Source: Leptasterias polaris
Lineage: Eukaryota; Echinodermata; Asteroidea; Forcipulatida; Asteriidae
Direction of reading: 5' to 3'
Length of the DNA stretch: 64,000 nucleotides
NCBI GenBank assembly: GCA_037783415.1
Contig: JAZGTN010000048.1
Coordinates: 1,240,001-1,304,000, forward strand
Below the pieces are notes generated by a model that worked only from the letters and a program-made list of their open reading frames with translations, had not been told where the DNA came from and did no database searches. Positions 40,601 through 46,200 of the stretch are shown one piece after another. How positions within the stretch are numbered: position 1 is the first letter of the stretch; each line of letters opens with the position of its first letter. A program made the translations under genes and the position numbers.

Positions 40601-41095
40601 GTGGCAGCAGATACCGGTGGTACTGCGCTGCCTAGCGACGGGTTTAAGCGATTTGCAAAGTGAAAGTCCAATAACCCACGACTGATCAAATGATCGCCGT
40701 GTAGCCCAAACCTTATACCAGTCGCTAGGCAGCGCAGTACCACCCAGGTACACCGCAGTAATGGAGGCATATCTGCTGCCACCAAGAGTTCAAGATCGGT
40801 GAAGGATTGCTGTATAGGAAAATTTTCAATTTCCTCCTCAGTCTAGCACTCTCCATATCTATTTAAGGTTTTATTGTTCCTCTTTTGAGTGCAACTTTAT
40901 TGAACTGGAGAATTTTTTTTATAATAATAATGTCTTATTTGCATTGGCTGTCTGCCTCAATTGCTTAACATCTACTGATAGGGTATACTCACTTCCAGTT
41001 TCTCTTTAAAGTGCTCAACTTTGTGTTTCATCTCGTAGACAACACCCGGTGTTTCGCCGCTATCGACGATGATTTTCTTTTCTAAAACTTCTAAC
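8917..41095 (-). CDS. PDE9A: PDE9A-like cGMP phosphodiesterase, ten exons, 5' end missing
   Basis: Ten exons on the minus strand (40993-41095, 39259-39398, 36000-36141, 30373-30468, 15040-15162, 13817-13909, 12494-12664, 11050-11154, 9364-9510, 8917-9195) have GT-AG borders and join in frame to 465 residues. The family hydrolyses cyclic nucleotides, and PDE9 is the high-affinity cGMP-specific class. Seen in the assembled protein: HNFKHC at about 149 (catalytic and metal His), HDLDH at 189 (metal His-Asp), [11 protein letters not shown] in the sixth exon, KVADISNE with the metal Asp at 299, and SSQTGF with the purine-binding Gln at 350. All key catalytic residues are present, so an active enzyme is expected. 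Residues 1-81 are charged and probably coiled coil. The last 70 or so residues are K/E-rich and then low-complexity. PDE9A is preferred over PDE8 or PDE1 because of the match to human PDE9A around [14 protein letters not shown] and VAPFMDR. The first exon seen begins two bases into a codon, so at least one more coding exon lies upstream. Confidence 0.93.
9364..9510 (-). CDS. PDE9A: PDE9A-like exon: substrate-binding glutamine
   Basis: The exon is 49 codons, with acceptor tgttacag and donor gtaagt. It starts [18 protein letters not shown] and continues with [17 protein letters not shown]. The Gln is the residue that fixes the purine ring in phosphodiesterases, and the following Phe forms the hydrophobic clamp. 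Confidence 0.95.
9511..10143. other. PDE9A-like intron, left part
   Basis: AT-rich, with no repeat family identified before the SINE at 10144. Confidence 0.4.
10144..10556 (-). mobile_element. Leu-tRNA-derived SINE, interrupted by a MITE
   Basis: Reverse orientation. The tRNA-like head is at the right end: on the minus strand, a gtggccgagc-type A box and a ggttcgaatcccggtcatga B box. SINE sequence stops at 10179 and resumes at 10415, with a TA-flanked element between. Confidence 0.8.
10180..10414. mobile_element. TA-flanked MITE inserted in a SINE
   Basis: TA on each side (10178-10179, 10415-10416). The termini CCGTAATTTCCTGCGTATAA and, reversed, CCATAATATCCTGCGTATAA form a 20-bp imperfect inverted repeat. 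The interior repeats aaggcgc-type words. A second copy starts at 63855 and is cut by the window end. Confidence 0.8.
10557..10918 (-). mobile_element. Leu-tRNA-derived SINE, family A
   Basis: Reverse orientation. The 3' end is a (TAA)n run at about 10557-10602 plus ttcttatatagcgc. The body includes tcagctccctggggagtata and cccctgggtgaagag. The tRNA-like head near 10850-10918 has gggactcgaaccc. It directly abuts the previous SINE. Not a functional tRNA gene. Confidence 0.85.
11050..11154 (-). CDS. PDE9A: PDE9A-like exon: third metal ligand (ADISNE)
   Basis: The exon is 35 codons, with acceptor gttttag and donor gtaaga. It encodes [17 protein letters not shown], then [14 protein letters not shown]. 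The Asp of ADISNE is the conserved metal ligand, matching CCDISNEVRP in human PDE9A. Confidence 0.95.
11155..12093. other. PDE9A-like intron with a possible inverted-repeat element
   Basis: atgaggaatgtctcggaaat near 11250 is mirrored by atttctgagacattcctcaa near 11680, consistent with the ends of a decayed DNA element of about 470 bp. A (CAAA)n run lies at 11161-11183. Nothing else recognised. Confidence 0.45.
12094..12427 (+). mobile_element. TTAA-flanked MITE, family B, well preserved
   Basis: TTAA at 12090-12093 and 12428-12431. Termini AAGGTGTGTACAACA and, reversed, AGGGTGTGTACAACA. It shares its internal phrases with the copies at 3401, 50168 and 54532. Confidence 0.85.
12494..12664 (-). 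CDS. PDE9A: PDE9A-like exon: ILATDMAKH segment
   Basis: The exon is 57 codons, with acceptor cttgcag and donor gtaact. It begins [10 protein letters not shown], contains [16 protein letters not shown], and ends SNKDHISL. This matches the human block with LILATDMARHAEIM. Translation reads on past the donor without a stop for about 20 codons, but the match to the family ends at the donor. A TTAA-flanked MITE (12094-12427) lies 66 bases into the downstream intron. Confidence 0.95.
12740..13600. repeat. Imperfect tandem array of about 125-bp SINE-like units
   Basis: Units contain gggtttgaatcccactcatg, a B-box-like word, then tgaaatgactattaaccata, attgcttctctttcc and ggtgtataaatgg. Five or six copies are visible, one split by the foldback at 12912-13153. 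Confidence 0.75.
12912..13153. mobile_element. Foldback element with about 105-bp arms
   Basis: Starts TAGTCTTGGCCCAA and ends with its complement. The arms are roughly 90 percent identical over about 100 bases, separated by a few bases near 13020. It interrupts a tandem-repeat unit. Each arm contains CCACAAGAGGGCG in opposite orientation (12983-12995 and 13070-13082). Confidence 0.9.
13817..13909 (-). CDS. PDE9A: PDE9A-like exon: SPLENHHC segment
   Basis: The exon is 31 codons, with acceptor cttacag and donor gtaaga. It begins [13 protein letters not shown] and ends [10 protein letters not shown]. The SPLENHHC block is nearly invariant in PDE9 and carries active-site residues. Confidence 0.95.
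13910..15039. other. PDE9A-like intron with a short unclassified repeat
   Basis: 13995-14215 contains paired words (ctactgccgcggagtag, cactgccgcagagtgag) and an inverted CAGGAGACT/AGTCTCCTG, suggesting a decayed structured repeat. No coding signal. Confidence 0.35.
15040..15162 (-). CDS. PDE9A: PDE9A-like exon: HDxxH metal-binding motif
   Basis: The exon is 41 codons, with acceptor ttttgcag and donor gtaagt, both in phase 0. It begins [10 protein letters not shown] and ends [20 protein letters not shown] is the family signature, and its His-Asp pair binds the catalytic metals. Confidence 0.96.
15163..16912. other. Large PDE9A-like intron, left part
   Basis: The longest plus-strand frame here (145 codons, 15461-15898) has no family match or splice context. 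Otherwise nothing recognised. Confidence 0.4.
17080..17225 (+). mobile_element. Tail of a retroelement carrying a hammerhead-like core
   Basis: After the hammerhead-like core come ttagttagtctttaagtgct and gattagactaacacggctat. From memory these resemble a repeat tail widespread in turtles and other animals and linked to Penelope-like elements. Homology is inferred and the element is truncated. Confidence 0.4.
17101..17137 (+). ncRNA. Hammerhead-ribozyme-like motif
   Basis: CTGATGA at 17101-17107, one extra A, a 4-bp stem (GTAG/CTAC, loop TTGTTG), then GAAA at 17123-17126, then GC-TCAT-GC able to form a tiny stem III. This order matches the conserved core of minimal type I hammerheads known from Penelope-like elements. 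The base that should pair with the last A of GAAA is G rather than T, so this copy may be inactive. Confidence 0.4.
17562..18545 (-). mobile_element. Leu-tRNA-derived SINE, family A, split by a retrotransposon
   Basis: Reverse orientation: TAA repeats at the left, cagctccctggggagtat, cccctgggtgaagaga, then the tRNA-like head at 18430-18540 (gggattcgaacccacaccc, gctcggccacaac). The SINE is broken at 17786 and resumes at 18406. Confidence 0.85.
17787..18405 (+). pseudogene. Non-LTR retrotransposon reverse transcriptase, C-terminal fragment
   Basis: Residues such as EFIYLGSCI, then after a frameshift [43 protein letters not shown] and [16 protein letters not shown] are typical of the region after the polymerase domain in LINE reverse transcriptases. 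The main frame ends at 18395. It is 5'-truncated and frameshifted. GAAGAGAAC flanks it on both sides (17778-17786, 18406-18414), an apparent target duplication. The clade is uncertain; it resembles RTE- or R4-like proteins. Confidence 0.85.
18546..20100. other. Large intron, mostly unique-looking sequence
   Basis: Holds long non-repetitive segments around 18880-19700 and a (CAAA)n run near 19860. No exon supported. Confidence 0.35.
20050..20350. repeat. Dispersed repeat fragment with microsatellite and poly-G
   Basis: 20060-20180 is a single relative of the 45.4-46.2 kb array (ctgttgcaaactgcttacca, ggcctgacgtttcgacccta). It is followed by (ACAACAC)n at about 20178-20205 and a run of about 22 G near 20326-20347. 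Confidence 0.7.
20350..21111. other. Intron sequence with a retroelement-like tail
   Basis: 20880-20950 (gcgccctcgaacaggctggt, ending in ATT repeats) looks like the 3' end of a LINE or SINE. The rest is AT-rich and unassigned. Confidence 0.4.
21112..21818 (+). mobile_element. TA-flanked DNA element of 0.7 kb, copy 1
   Basis: Begins TAGACTGTGCAAGTCTCGCG and ends with its complement. The terminal inverted repeat extends imperfectly to about 30 bp. Nearly identical to copy 2 (41512-42198) apart from point changes and an 18-base difference. The longest frames inside are about 75 codons with no transposase match, so it is non-autonomous. Confidence 0.9.
21819..23415. other. Intron sequence with tRNA-like SINE fragments
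   Basis: 22262-22335 (gcaggatttgaacgtgcaat and gccaactgagtta) and 22410-22530 (atgggtttgaatcccaaccg) look like degraded tRNA-derived SINE heads in opposite orientations. There is a C run near 22785-22801 and a GT run near 23048. 22560-23340 is otherwise non-repetitive. Confidence 0.4.
23416..23846 (+). mobile_element. Leu-tRNA-derived SINE, family B, complete
   Basis: Head gtcgtggccgagcgg with gggttcgagtcccggtcgtg, then the body ccttcggatgggacgtaaag and ttgattggctgcatattgcg, ending agcgctatataagaa and ATT repeats. TAATCT flanks it at 23410-23415 and 23847-23852. The anticodon-like position reads CAA within ggactcaag, pointing to tRNA-Leu. Confidence 0.88.
23853..25430. other. Intron sequence with a local duplication
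   Basis: Near 23975-24035 and 24085-24145 the words ttttcaggtcaaat, cagatctagc and gatctagtaaaaacaaaa are repeated about 112 bases apart. The remainder is unassigned. Confidence 0.4.
25430..26594. repeat. Imperfect tandem array of about 110-135-bp units, split by a SINE
   Basis: Units carry aggcaggtctgactggtgta, aactggtctaaaccagttt and gataatggaataattgct. About five precede and two follow the SINE at 25965-26387. Confidence 0.75.
25965..26387 (+). mobile_element. Leu-tRNA-derived SINE, family B, inserted in an array
   Basis: Same structure as 23416-23846. ATCTTGT at 25958-25964 and 26388-26394 is the target duplication. Ends in ATT repeats. Confidence 0.9.
26595..27249. other. Intron sequence, nothing firm
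   Basis: 26755-26860 and 27005-27085 have faint tRNA-like words but no complete SINE. Confidence 0.3.
27250..28625 (+). mobile_element. SINE family A fragment split by a 1.16-kb element
   Basis: 27250-27412 reads from the B-box region (gggttaaaatcccagtcatg) through ttcacccaggggtacaaatg to cagcag. The continuation gggctgtattctccccaggg resumes at 28573 and fades by about 28625. Confidence 0.75.
27413..28569. mobile_element. DNA element with CCCCCGATTTC termini and 3-bp target duplication
   Basis: CAG at 27410-27412 and 28570-28572 flanks termini that begin CCCCCGATTTCAC on each strand. Subterminal zones are rich in gcgatgcgtcgc-like words. An ATTCA run at about 28075-28093, the likely tail of a further insertion, lies inside. 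A 3-bp duplication suits PIF/Harbinger-type elements. No transposase seen. Confidence 0.8.
28626..30977. other. Intron sequence around the HNFKHC exon
   Basis: 28860-29260 is non-repetitive. 29395-29485 resembles a retroelement 3' tail ending in ATT repeats. TGACGTCA plus ATTGG lies at 29856-29867. 30095-30175 resembles a reversed SINE tail. Only the exon at 30373-30468 is coding. Confidence 0.4.
30373..30468 (-). CDS. PDE9A: PDE9A-like exon: HNFKHC catalytic motif
   Basis: The exon is exactly 32 codons, with acceptor atctacag and donor gtaaga, both in phase 0. It starts [12 protein letters not shown] and ends [10 protein letters not shown]. The HNxxHC motif supplies the general-acid histidine and the first metal-binding histidine of class I phosphodiesterases. 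The intron after it, to 15162, is the largest in the gene at about 15.2 kb. Confidence 0.95.
30978..31460 (+). other. Possible plus-strand transcript start, weak
   Basis: TTACGTCA at 30981-30988, a splice-donor-like TTTCAG/gtaatt at 31131-31136, and AATAAA at 31443-31448 occur in this order, antisense to the PDE9A-like intron. No open frame of note. This could be chance. Confidence 0.15.
31461..32452. other. Intron sequence, nothing recognised
   Basis: AT-rich, no repeat arms or coding signal seen. Confidence 0.4.
32453..33022 (-). mobile_element. Leu-tRNA-derived SINE, family B, split by a TTAA MITE
   Basis: Reverse orientation. ccatccgaaggacgaagcaa precedes the break, and aaggacacaagtgtcaagac and gggacttgaacccacactct follow it. 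The intervening element sits at TTAA. Confidence 0.85.
32561..32919 (+). mobile_element. TTAA-flanked MITE, family C, inside a SINE
   Basis: TTAA at 32557-32560 and 32920-32923. Termini AGGCACTGAACAC and, reversed, AGGCACTGGACAC. The interior resembles families A and B (gtgacaatttgggctcaatt, accaagtaagtttttat, gagtcattaccaaa). The host SINE, by comparison with 23416-23846, has a single TTAA here, proving the duplication. Confidence 0.92.
33023..34256. other. Intron sequence, mostly unique-looking
   Basis: A G run near 33353-33363. 33700-34050 is non-repetitive. The overlapping short frames at 33276-33628 lack splice or family support. Confidence 0.35.
34261..34925. mobile_element. TTAA-flanked foldback element, family D, interrupted
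   Basis: TTAA at 34257-34260 and 34926-34929. The left arm AGTGGGACTGTCATCATGAT is mirrored at the right end. The arms pair over roughly 110 bases, meeting near 34381. The right arm is split by the element at 34490-34897. Confidence 0.8.
34490..34897. mobile_element. TA-flanked element nested in family D
   Basis: TA at 34488-34489 and 34898-34899. Including the flanking TA it begins TAGCCTTTTGTCAAGGCCTT and ends with the exact complement. Interior non-coding, about 0.4 kb. Confidence 0.85.
34930..35601. other. Intron sequence with a local duplication
   Basis: 35345-35465 and 35475-35590 share cagcaagtagacactgtatt, cagctgaa and tgacttctatt, an imperfect 130-base repeat. A similar word occurs at 11990. 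Confidence 0.4.
35606..35979 (+). mobile_element. TTAA-flanked MITE, family A, beside an exon
   Basis: TTAA at 35602-35605 and 35980-35983. Termini AGGCAAATCATACC and, reversed, AGGGAAGGTGTACG. It ends 17 bases inside the intron that follows exon 36000-36141. Confidence 0.85.
36000..36141 (-). CDS. PDE9A: PDE9A-like exon: start of catalytic domain
   Basis: The exon is 142 bp, with acceptor cctacag and donor gtgagt. It encodes [12 protein letters not shown], then [11 protein letters not shown] and [10 protein letters not shown]. This corresponds to the TFDVWLWEPNEM stretch that opens the human PDE9A catalytic domain. A TTAA-flanked MITE ends only about 17 bases beyond the 5' splice site, inside the downstream intron. 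Confidence 0.92.
36142..38157. other. PDE9A-like intron with repeat fragments
   Basis: (AAC)n near 36645-36665; a reversed SINE tail at 36679-36745. 36840-37160 is a dispersed repeat with a second copy at 58560-58820 (ttcctggcttccagctagca, aactttgtag). Remainder unassigned. Confidence 0.5.
38158..38912. repeat. Tandem array, unit 68 bp, about 11 copies
   Basis: tactcatgtacatggtgtta followed by ctgcaaaccttactagattg and tatctccaccatgcaaagtc repeats every 68 bases with very few changes. The last copies are degraded. Confidence 0.95.
38913..39258. other. Intron sequence with a SINE-like fragment
   Basis: 38990-39085 has ggggtcgaatcccacccaag, a B-box-like word, and a tail resembling 22430-22530. 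39186-39243 is a foldback-family fragment. Confidence 0.45.
39259..39398 (-). CDS. PDE9A: PDE9A-like exon: charged helical linker
   Basis: The exon is 140 bp, with acceptor attgtag and donor gtaaga. Its 46 codons start [15 protein letters not shown] and end [10 protein letters not shown], plus two bases that combine with the first G of the next exon to make Lys. The segment is rich in Arg, Lys and Glu and looks helical. I could not align it to the corresponding region of human PDE9A, so it may be lineage-specific. The start phase fits the preceding exon and the end phase fits the next one exactly. Confidence 0.82.
39698..40275. repeat. Tandem array, unit about 113 bp, five copies
   Basis: gtctccccttggtctagagg recurs at 39761, 39874, 39987, 40107 and 40220. 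Each unit includes ctcctgggtgttgcatttca and gagaatttacagactctct. Confidence 0.92.
40567..40816. mobile_element. Foldback element with a perfect 47-bp inverted repeat
   Basis: 40567-40613 and 40770-40816 are exact complements, starting TATACAGCAATCC and ending GGTGGCAGCAGATA. An inner perfect 24-bp pair (ggtggtactgcgctgcctag onward) follows. The right arm has about 25 extra bases between outer and inner pairs. It lies 176 bases from exon 40993-41095. Confidence 0.92.
40993..41095 (-). CDS. PDE9A: PDE9A-like exon: coiled-coil-like N-terminal segment
   Basis: This is the most upstream exon I can join to the gene. It is 103 bp, preceded by tcaacag and followed by gtgagt. One base completes a codon from an unseen upstream exon, then 34 codons run LEVLEKKII to [15 protein letters not shown] aligns with the LAVLEKR segment before the catalytic domain of human PDE9A, and the heptad-like charge pattern suggests a helix used in dimerisation. 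The exon is flanked by two hairpin elements, at 40567-40816 and 41283-41424. Confidence 0.82.
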
Positions 41096-41282
41096 CTGTT
41101 GACAAGAAAGAAGAAAAAAAAGAGAGGTTTACTTGACAAGGATCAGTTGAGTCGTGGAGTAGACAGACGCTGCCAAGAAATGGAAAAAAGGAAATCAAGA
41201 AATAAAATTATTGTTTCTTGTGGGCTTCATTTCACATGTTTCAGCACTGACAATATTTTGGGGTCAGAAATTGTTCAGCAAC

Positions 41283-41424
41283 AGGGTACTTTTGGGACGC
41301 TAGGTGGCAGCAGACTTACCAGGTAAATCCATTGTTCTCAGTAATGTGCGCTTGCTCAGAACCACGTAAACAATGGAATTTTACCTGGTAAGTCTGCTGC
41401 CACCTGGCGTTCAAAAGTCTCCCA
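41283..41424. mobile_element. Hairpin element with GGTGGCAGCAGACTTACC arms
   Basis: Left arm aggtggcagcagacttacca and ggtaaatccattgtt; the right arm is its complement with few changes. Loop of about 35 bases at 41341-41375. Shares the GGTGGCAGCAG core with 40567-40816 and 53470-53848. Confidence 0.85.
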
Positions 41425-41511
41425 TTGAGATGATGGAATTAGAATGAAAAGCCACGCCCTTCAAACAAATTGTTTCTTGTGCTTTAAAATTGTCCAAACC
41501 TACAACCTTTA

Positions 41512-42198
41512 TAGACTGTGCAAGTCTCGCGCGTAATCGAACTTCTGGGACCATAGTGGTCCCAACCATATGGAGTTTTACGTGGGCGAGATTTTGTTTC
41601 GTCAATTATTTTAGTTTAACGTAGGTTATGACCTAGAAAAGTATAAATGTTGTTGGGAGTGTAATACTAAGTGATAACGACATATGAAAGTAAAACCAAT
41701 TCAACAATATAACGAAGAAAACCCAAGAATTAAACTTGACCTCAGCTTCCGGTTATTGCAAAAAATTAAGTATTTTGTGCTCGCCTCCGATCATAAAACT
41801 TACGTAAACGCTTGTTTTGGATGCACAATTATAATCGCCAGATGCTGTAATTGCAAAGCAAACCCTTTTCATTGCAGTCTATGGTTGTTGAGGCGTCAGC
41901 ATCCTCTTTAAACTGCGATACGGGTCCATTTAAGACCCGTTTGACCTTCACAAATTCGCGTAAGGGGTTTCTAAAAAGTTAACATCAAATAGGCATCCTT
42001 GTCCCAGAGTTTTAATTTTTTTTCAATAATAATATACACACTATTGTGATTGTTTTTTCAAAAGCTAAAACTTTTCATAAAATTGTAATGATTTAGTCAT
42101 GAGATATAATTTAAAACAAAGATTTAATTTCAGAAATAAACATGTTCTTCGTTTGACGTGTTTTCTCGTTCGGATACGCGCGAGACTTGCACAGTCTA
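41512..42198 (+). mobile_element. TA-flanked DNA element of 0.7 kb, copy 2
   Basis: Same termini as copy 1 and nearly the same interior. The main difference is a missing 18-base stretch near 42093 plus scattered substitutions. Inserted in the intron upstream of exon 40993-41095. Confidence 0.9.
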
Positions 42199-42231
42199 TT
42201 TGGAAAATTACAGTTCTTTGAAGTACTTTAA

Positions 42232-42404
42232 TAGACCTTATGCATTGACGTCACCAAGCCGCCATCTTAGAGGTAAACTGATGATGAAACAATGGAAACA
42301 CGATGATTTGTACGCGCGGCGCACAAGACTGGCCAATGAGCATCTTCCTTTTGACCTCTAGGTGAGGGCGCCCTACTCAAATGACGTCATATGCATAAGG
42401 TCTA
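42232..42404. mobile_element. Short MITE with CRE motifs in both termini
   Basis: Termini TAGACCTTATGCAT on both strands, flanked by TA. TGACGTCA at 42246-42253 and 42382-42389. Total 173 bp. It lies 33 bases after copy 2 of the 0.7-kb element. Confidence 0.85.
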
Positions 42405-42821
42405 TAATAATTTTAAATCAATATTGAATAGAGGAAGGATGTGCTTTCAAATTTGCTGAAAGAAAAAGCAAAAAAAAATCACAAATTTTTAAAAGGTTTT
42501 CCAAAAGGTTTCCAAAAGGTTGCGCTAAGAAATTCAAATGTAAGCCCTTTACTATCTTTTTATACGATAACGTGAAGGCAAAAACAAAGTGTTGTCTGGG
42601 TGTAAAAGTAAATTAAGTTTGAAAAACATTGAAATTATAATAATTATATTATGGACGTATAATGTGCATACAAAAAAACAACAAAGTGACACAAAAGGTA
42701 TGTTCAGAACAAGTGAAGAGAAAAACTAGCCAAACAAAATGGGACTTCAATCCTTTAGACTCAAAACTTTCTCTCTGAACATGGGTAGACTAAAGGCGGT
42801 ATTTAAAACATTTTGATAGCA
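42405..42821. other. AT-rich sequence, nothing recognised
   Basis: No coding or repeat signal supported. Confidence 0.4.
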
Positions 42822-43035
42822 GAACCTGGCTCAGGGAGGCCATTTGGATCAGACCCAGCGGGAGAACACTCTCAACAAAGACGGGAAGTACAAGCTTCAG
42901 AACATTCATGACCAACTACTCCAAACCACAACACCTTCTATGACCACCAAGAAAGGGTACAAAAGGCAGCTGAACAATAGACATGGTTGCCAGTCTGAAG
43001 AAGCTCCTAGCTAATAGGAGTGAAACGTAACTAAA
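42822..43035 (+). pseudogene. Penelope-like element C-terminal fragment with hammerhead-like tail
   Basis: TWLREAIWIR, then after a one-base shift TLNKDGKYKLQNIHDQLL, matches the conserved end of GIY-YIG-bearing Penelope-like proteins (pattern REAIxIR, LNRDxGxYxLSHIxDxLL). The fragment has lost the polymerase. At 42995-43025 CTGAAGA, a 6-bp stem (CTCCTA/TAGGAG) and GAAA follow. Confidence 0.6.
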
Positions 43036-43556
43036 ATAATGTGTAAGTAACATCTACATTATTTTTTGGATTTGACAAAACGAACCTCAGAATCCGTTTT
43101 TAATAGCAGTCTTAAAATTAAAAGGAAACTAGTTGTTAACCAGAGTTTAGTATGTATGGAGGGAGGGAGGGGGGGGGTAGTACATGTTGGGACATGGGTG
43201 TGGGATGGGGGCTGTAGTTGGGGCAGGTGGGGGTGTAGTACGAACAGGGGAATGTAGTGTGAGTGACATCCCCTTTAATTTTCTCAATCAGCATTTTGAG
43301 ACTATAATGTTGGCCAATGGAAAACTAAATCAAGTAGAACAAGGGCATCCAGACTAAAAATTAAGCCATTTTGTTGACCAAATATCGTTATTTTCACACT
43401 AATTTTTTGTTTTCCTTAAAGAACACTAAAGTTCCAGTCAGCAAATAAGCCATCAGAGAGTTAGATTTGAATAATGTCTGGTGGTACAATGACTTGCTCA
43501 GTCAAAGTAACCACTAAAATGTTAATTCCTCTGAAAGACGTCACATGACATAGTTG
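43036..43556. other. No recognised gene content
   Basis: A G-rich low-complexity stretch lies at about 43160-43250 (ggagggagggggggg). Confidence 0.4.
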
Positions 43557-43680
43557 TGGCATGTTGTGGCCAAGCGGTCTGGCGCACCGGACTCAAGTCT
43601 AGTGTTTCTGATCAGCAGAGTGAGGGTTCCAGTCCTTGTCGTGACACTTGTGTTCTTGAGCGAGAGACGTCCAAAACCCA
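43557..43680 (+). mobile_element. Leu-tRNA-derived SINE head, truncated
   Basis: tgttgtggccaagcggtctg with ggactcaagtc and gggttccagtccttgtcgtg. Sequence after gtgttcttgagcgaga no longer matches the family. Confidence 0.7.
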
Positions 43681-45419
43681 CCACAGAAAAATGTATACAG
43701 CAATGGAATGTGAATCCGGTGAAATTAGTTGCTTCTGGGAGGTAAGATTTGAGTTATGAAGCTTTGACATTTTTCCGCCCCAGAAACGTGCCCTAATATT
43801 TAGGACTCTGTATCTGTGTACAGCACAGAGGAAGAGTCCTAGATAGGGTTGGGGGAGGGGGATACTTCTGTACAAAAGAAAAATAGTGAGTTTACGTATG
43901 GGAACATGCAGGGAGAGGGCACCCTCTGCCACACATCGGGCATGGTTTACTCTATTAATCTTCTGATGTTTCTTGTCAACTGTTCTTTTCCACCTCTGCT
44001 TGACTGTTCCCAAATAAATCTTATGACATCCCTTTAAGTCTATTTCCTGACAACACCCTTTTTTAATATCTGCCTCTGAAATATCGTTCCCGCGGGATTA
44101 ACTATTGCGTCCTTTGTCTGCCGACATCATCCAAGACAAGACACCACATCCTGACTCCCACGGGGGAATCGGAAACACTTCTTAACATCCCCCAAACCCA
44201 GTCCGCTAATGGATAGGATGGAGTCAGACTACATGGGGGAAGTACAAGGAAGAACAAGGAGCTGCAGTCTCGTAAGATGGCACGTGGGGCAATTCTATAA
44301 ATCCAAAGATGTAGAACAACATTAATTAAATTGTCTTGGAATTGTAACAAGGATGTTAATTGGATTGACTCAGGGACGGTTTATGTAAATTTTCTTTGGT
44401 AAGCGAGATGCATCTGGGGAGAATAGGGGCTAATGTGGAAGTGGGGGAAATGGAAAATGCTGCACCTGCGAGGGAGCTGTTTTTGCGTGTGGGCGTTCAT
44501 GTTTCAAGTATATCAATTACGAATTTGGGTTGACTGATGATGGAGAAATAGTTTCATATAACAGTGTGCAAAACATTTGGAATCAATCCTTTCGCTCTTA
44601 AAGGCACAGTAAAATTAAAATGATTTTCTGAAAAAGAAATAGTCAAATGGTAATAATACAAATAACGTATGTGGTTTTTAAGGCATTGCATGGTGAGGTA
44701 TCAATGTATATTTGGTTTGAGGTAAGACCATGTGTGTATCTACTACATGTATGCTGTGTAGATCATGTTCTTTTGAGAACTTGTCTTCTGCTGTATAAAC
44801 GCCTCATTACTAAAGAACAGTTTGAAACGACTTAATAATAAATGATATTTCAGCCAGGAAAATATCACAAGTTTGATTGTCTTTTGATGCTTTCAAAAAT
44901 TCAAGACACAAAACAATCTATAGCAATTCGGTTACTATCGAACGCTAACTATAAGCAATTTATTATGTGCAGTGGTTCTTTTAGCAAATGATTTATTTCC
45001 TCTTACTGAACTTGGATTCTTTGTTTGACTATGACCCAATGTATTTTCTCAATCTGTGTTAATTTTCAGCAAATTTCTTAAAATTGTTGCAGTTAAATTA
45101 AATACACTTAGAGCCTGCATTGTAAACATGTTATTATGTTTTTTTTATTATGACAATAATCAAAATCAGGCACTTTTCTGAAATAGCATTAAAGCGAAGA
45201 CAACCAAAACATCAGACTTGATATCAGTGTGATGTGATGTCTTAAACATTCTACAGTTTGAGAAAGACTATACATTGTAGCCCCTTATTAGGTGTCATTT
45301 GAAAGCTCCTAAATTGTCATCTACAATGTATTTGATGAACAAATGAAAATTGTTTTGAGCTTTGCCAGGAACTTCAGGAAGTGCTCAGTTTATGCATGGA
45401 ATGGTACATTTGTGCTTTT
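43681..45419. other. Unassigned, partly non-repetitive
   Basis: 44050-44480 is unique-looking and moderately GC-rich for this window. No exon could be joined to the PDE9A-like gene here. Confidence 0.35.
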
Positions 45420-46200
45420 AAATGTAGTTCAGAAAATATATTTAGCTGTTGCAAACTGCTAACCAACCAAAAGGACCATTGTTATAAATGCAAAAACTAG
45501 TATATAGTTTTGGCACTAGCAGAGTCTTTCTGGAATGTTACATTTGCATTTTTAAATGTAGTTCAGAAAATATAATTAGCTGTTGCAAACTGGTAACCAA
45601 CCAAAAGGACCAATGGTATAAATGCAAAAACTAGTATATACCCCACCGTTTCGGCACTAGCAGAGTCTTTCTGGAATGTTACATTCGTGCTTTTAAATGT
45701 AGTTGAGAATATAGAATTAGCTGTTGCAAACTGCTAACCAACCAAAAGGACCAATGGTATAAATGCAAACATTGTATATATAGCCAACGTTTCGGCACTA
45801 GCAGAGTCTTTCTGGAATGTTACATTTGCGTTTTTAAATGTAGTTGTGAATATAGAATTAGCTGCTGCAAACTGGTAACCAACCAAAAGGACCAATGGTA
45901 TAAATACAAAAACTAGTATATAGCCCAACGTTTCGGCGCTAGCAGAGTCTTTCTGCAATATACATTTGCGTTTTTAAATGTAGTTGTGAATATAGAATTT
46001 AGCTGTTGCAAACTGCTAACAGCCAAAAGGACCAATGGTATAAATGCAAAAACTAGTATATAGCCCAACGTTTCGGCACTAGCAGAGTCTTTCTGCAATG
46101 TTACATTTGCGTTTTTAAATGTAGTTGAGAATATAGAATTAGCTGTTGCAAACTGCTAACACCCAAAAGGACCCCAGCGGTATATTTGCAAAAAAAACAG
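45420..46200. repeat. Tandem array, unit about 131-141 bp, five to six copies
   Basis: gaattagctgttgcaaactg, ctaaccaaccaaaaggacca, atggtataaatgcaaaaact and gtttcggcactagcagagtc recur near 45531, 45662, 45803, 45944 and 46084. Single relatives lie at 20060-20180 and, reversed, near 49210-49380. Confidence 0.9.
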
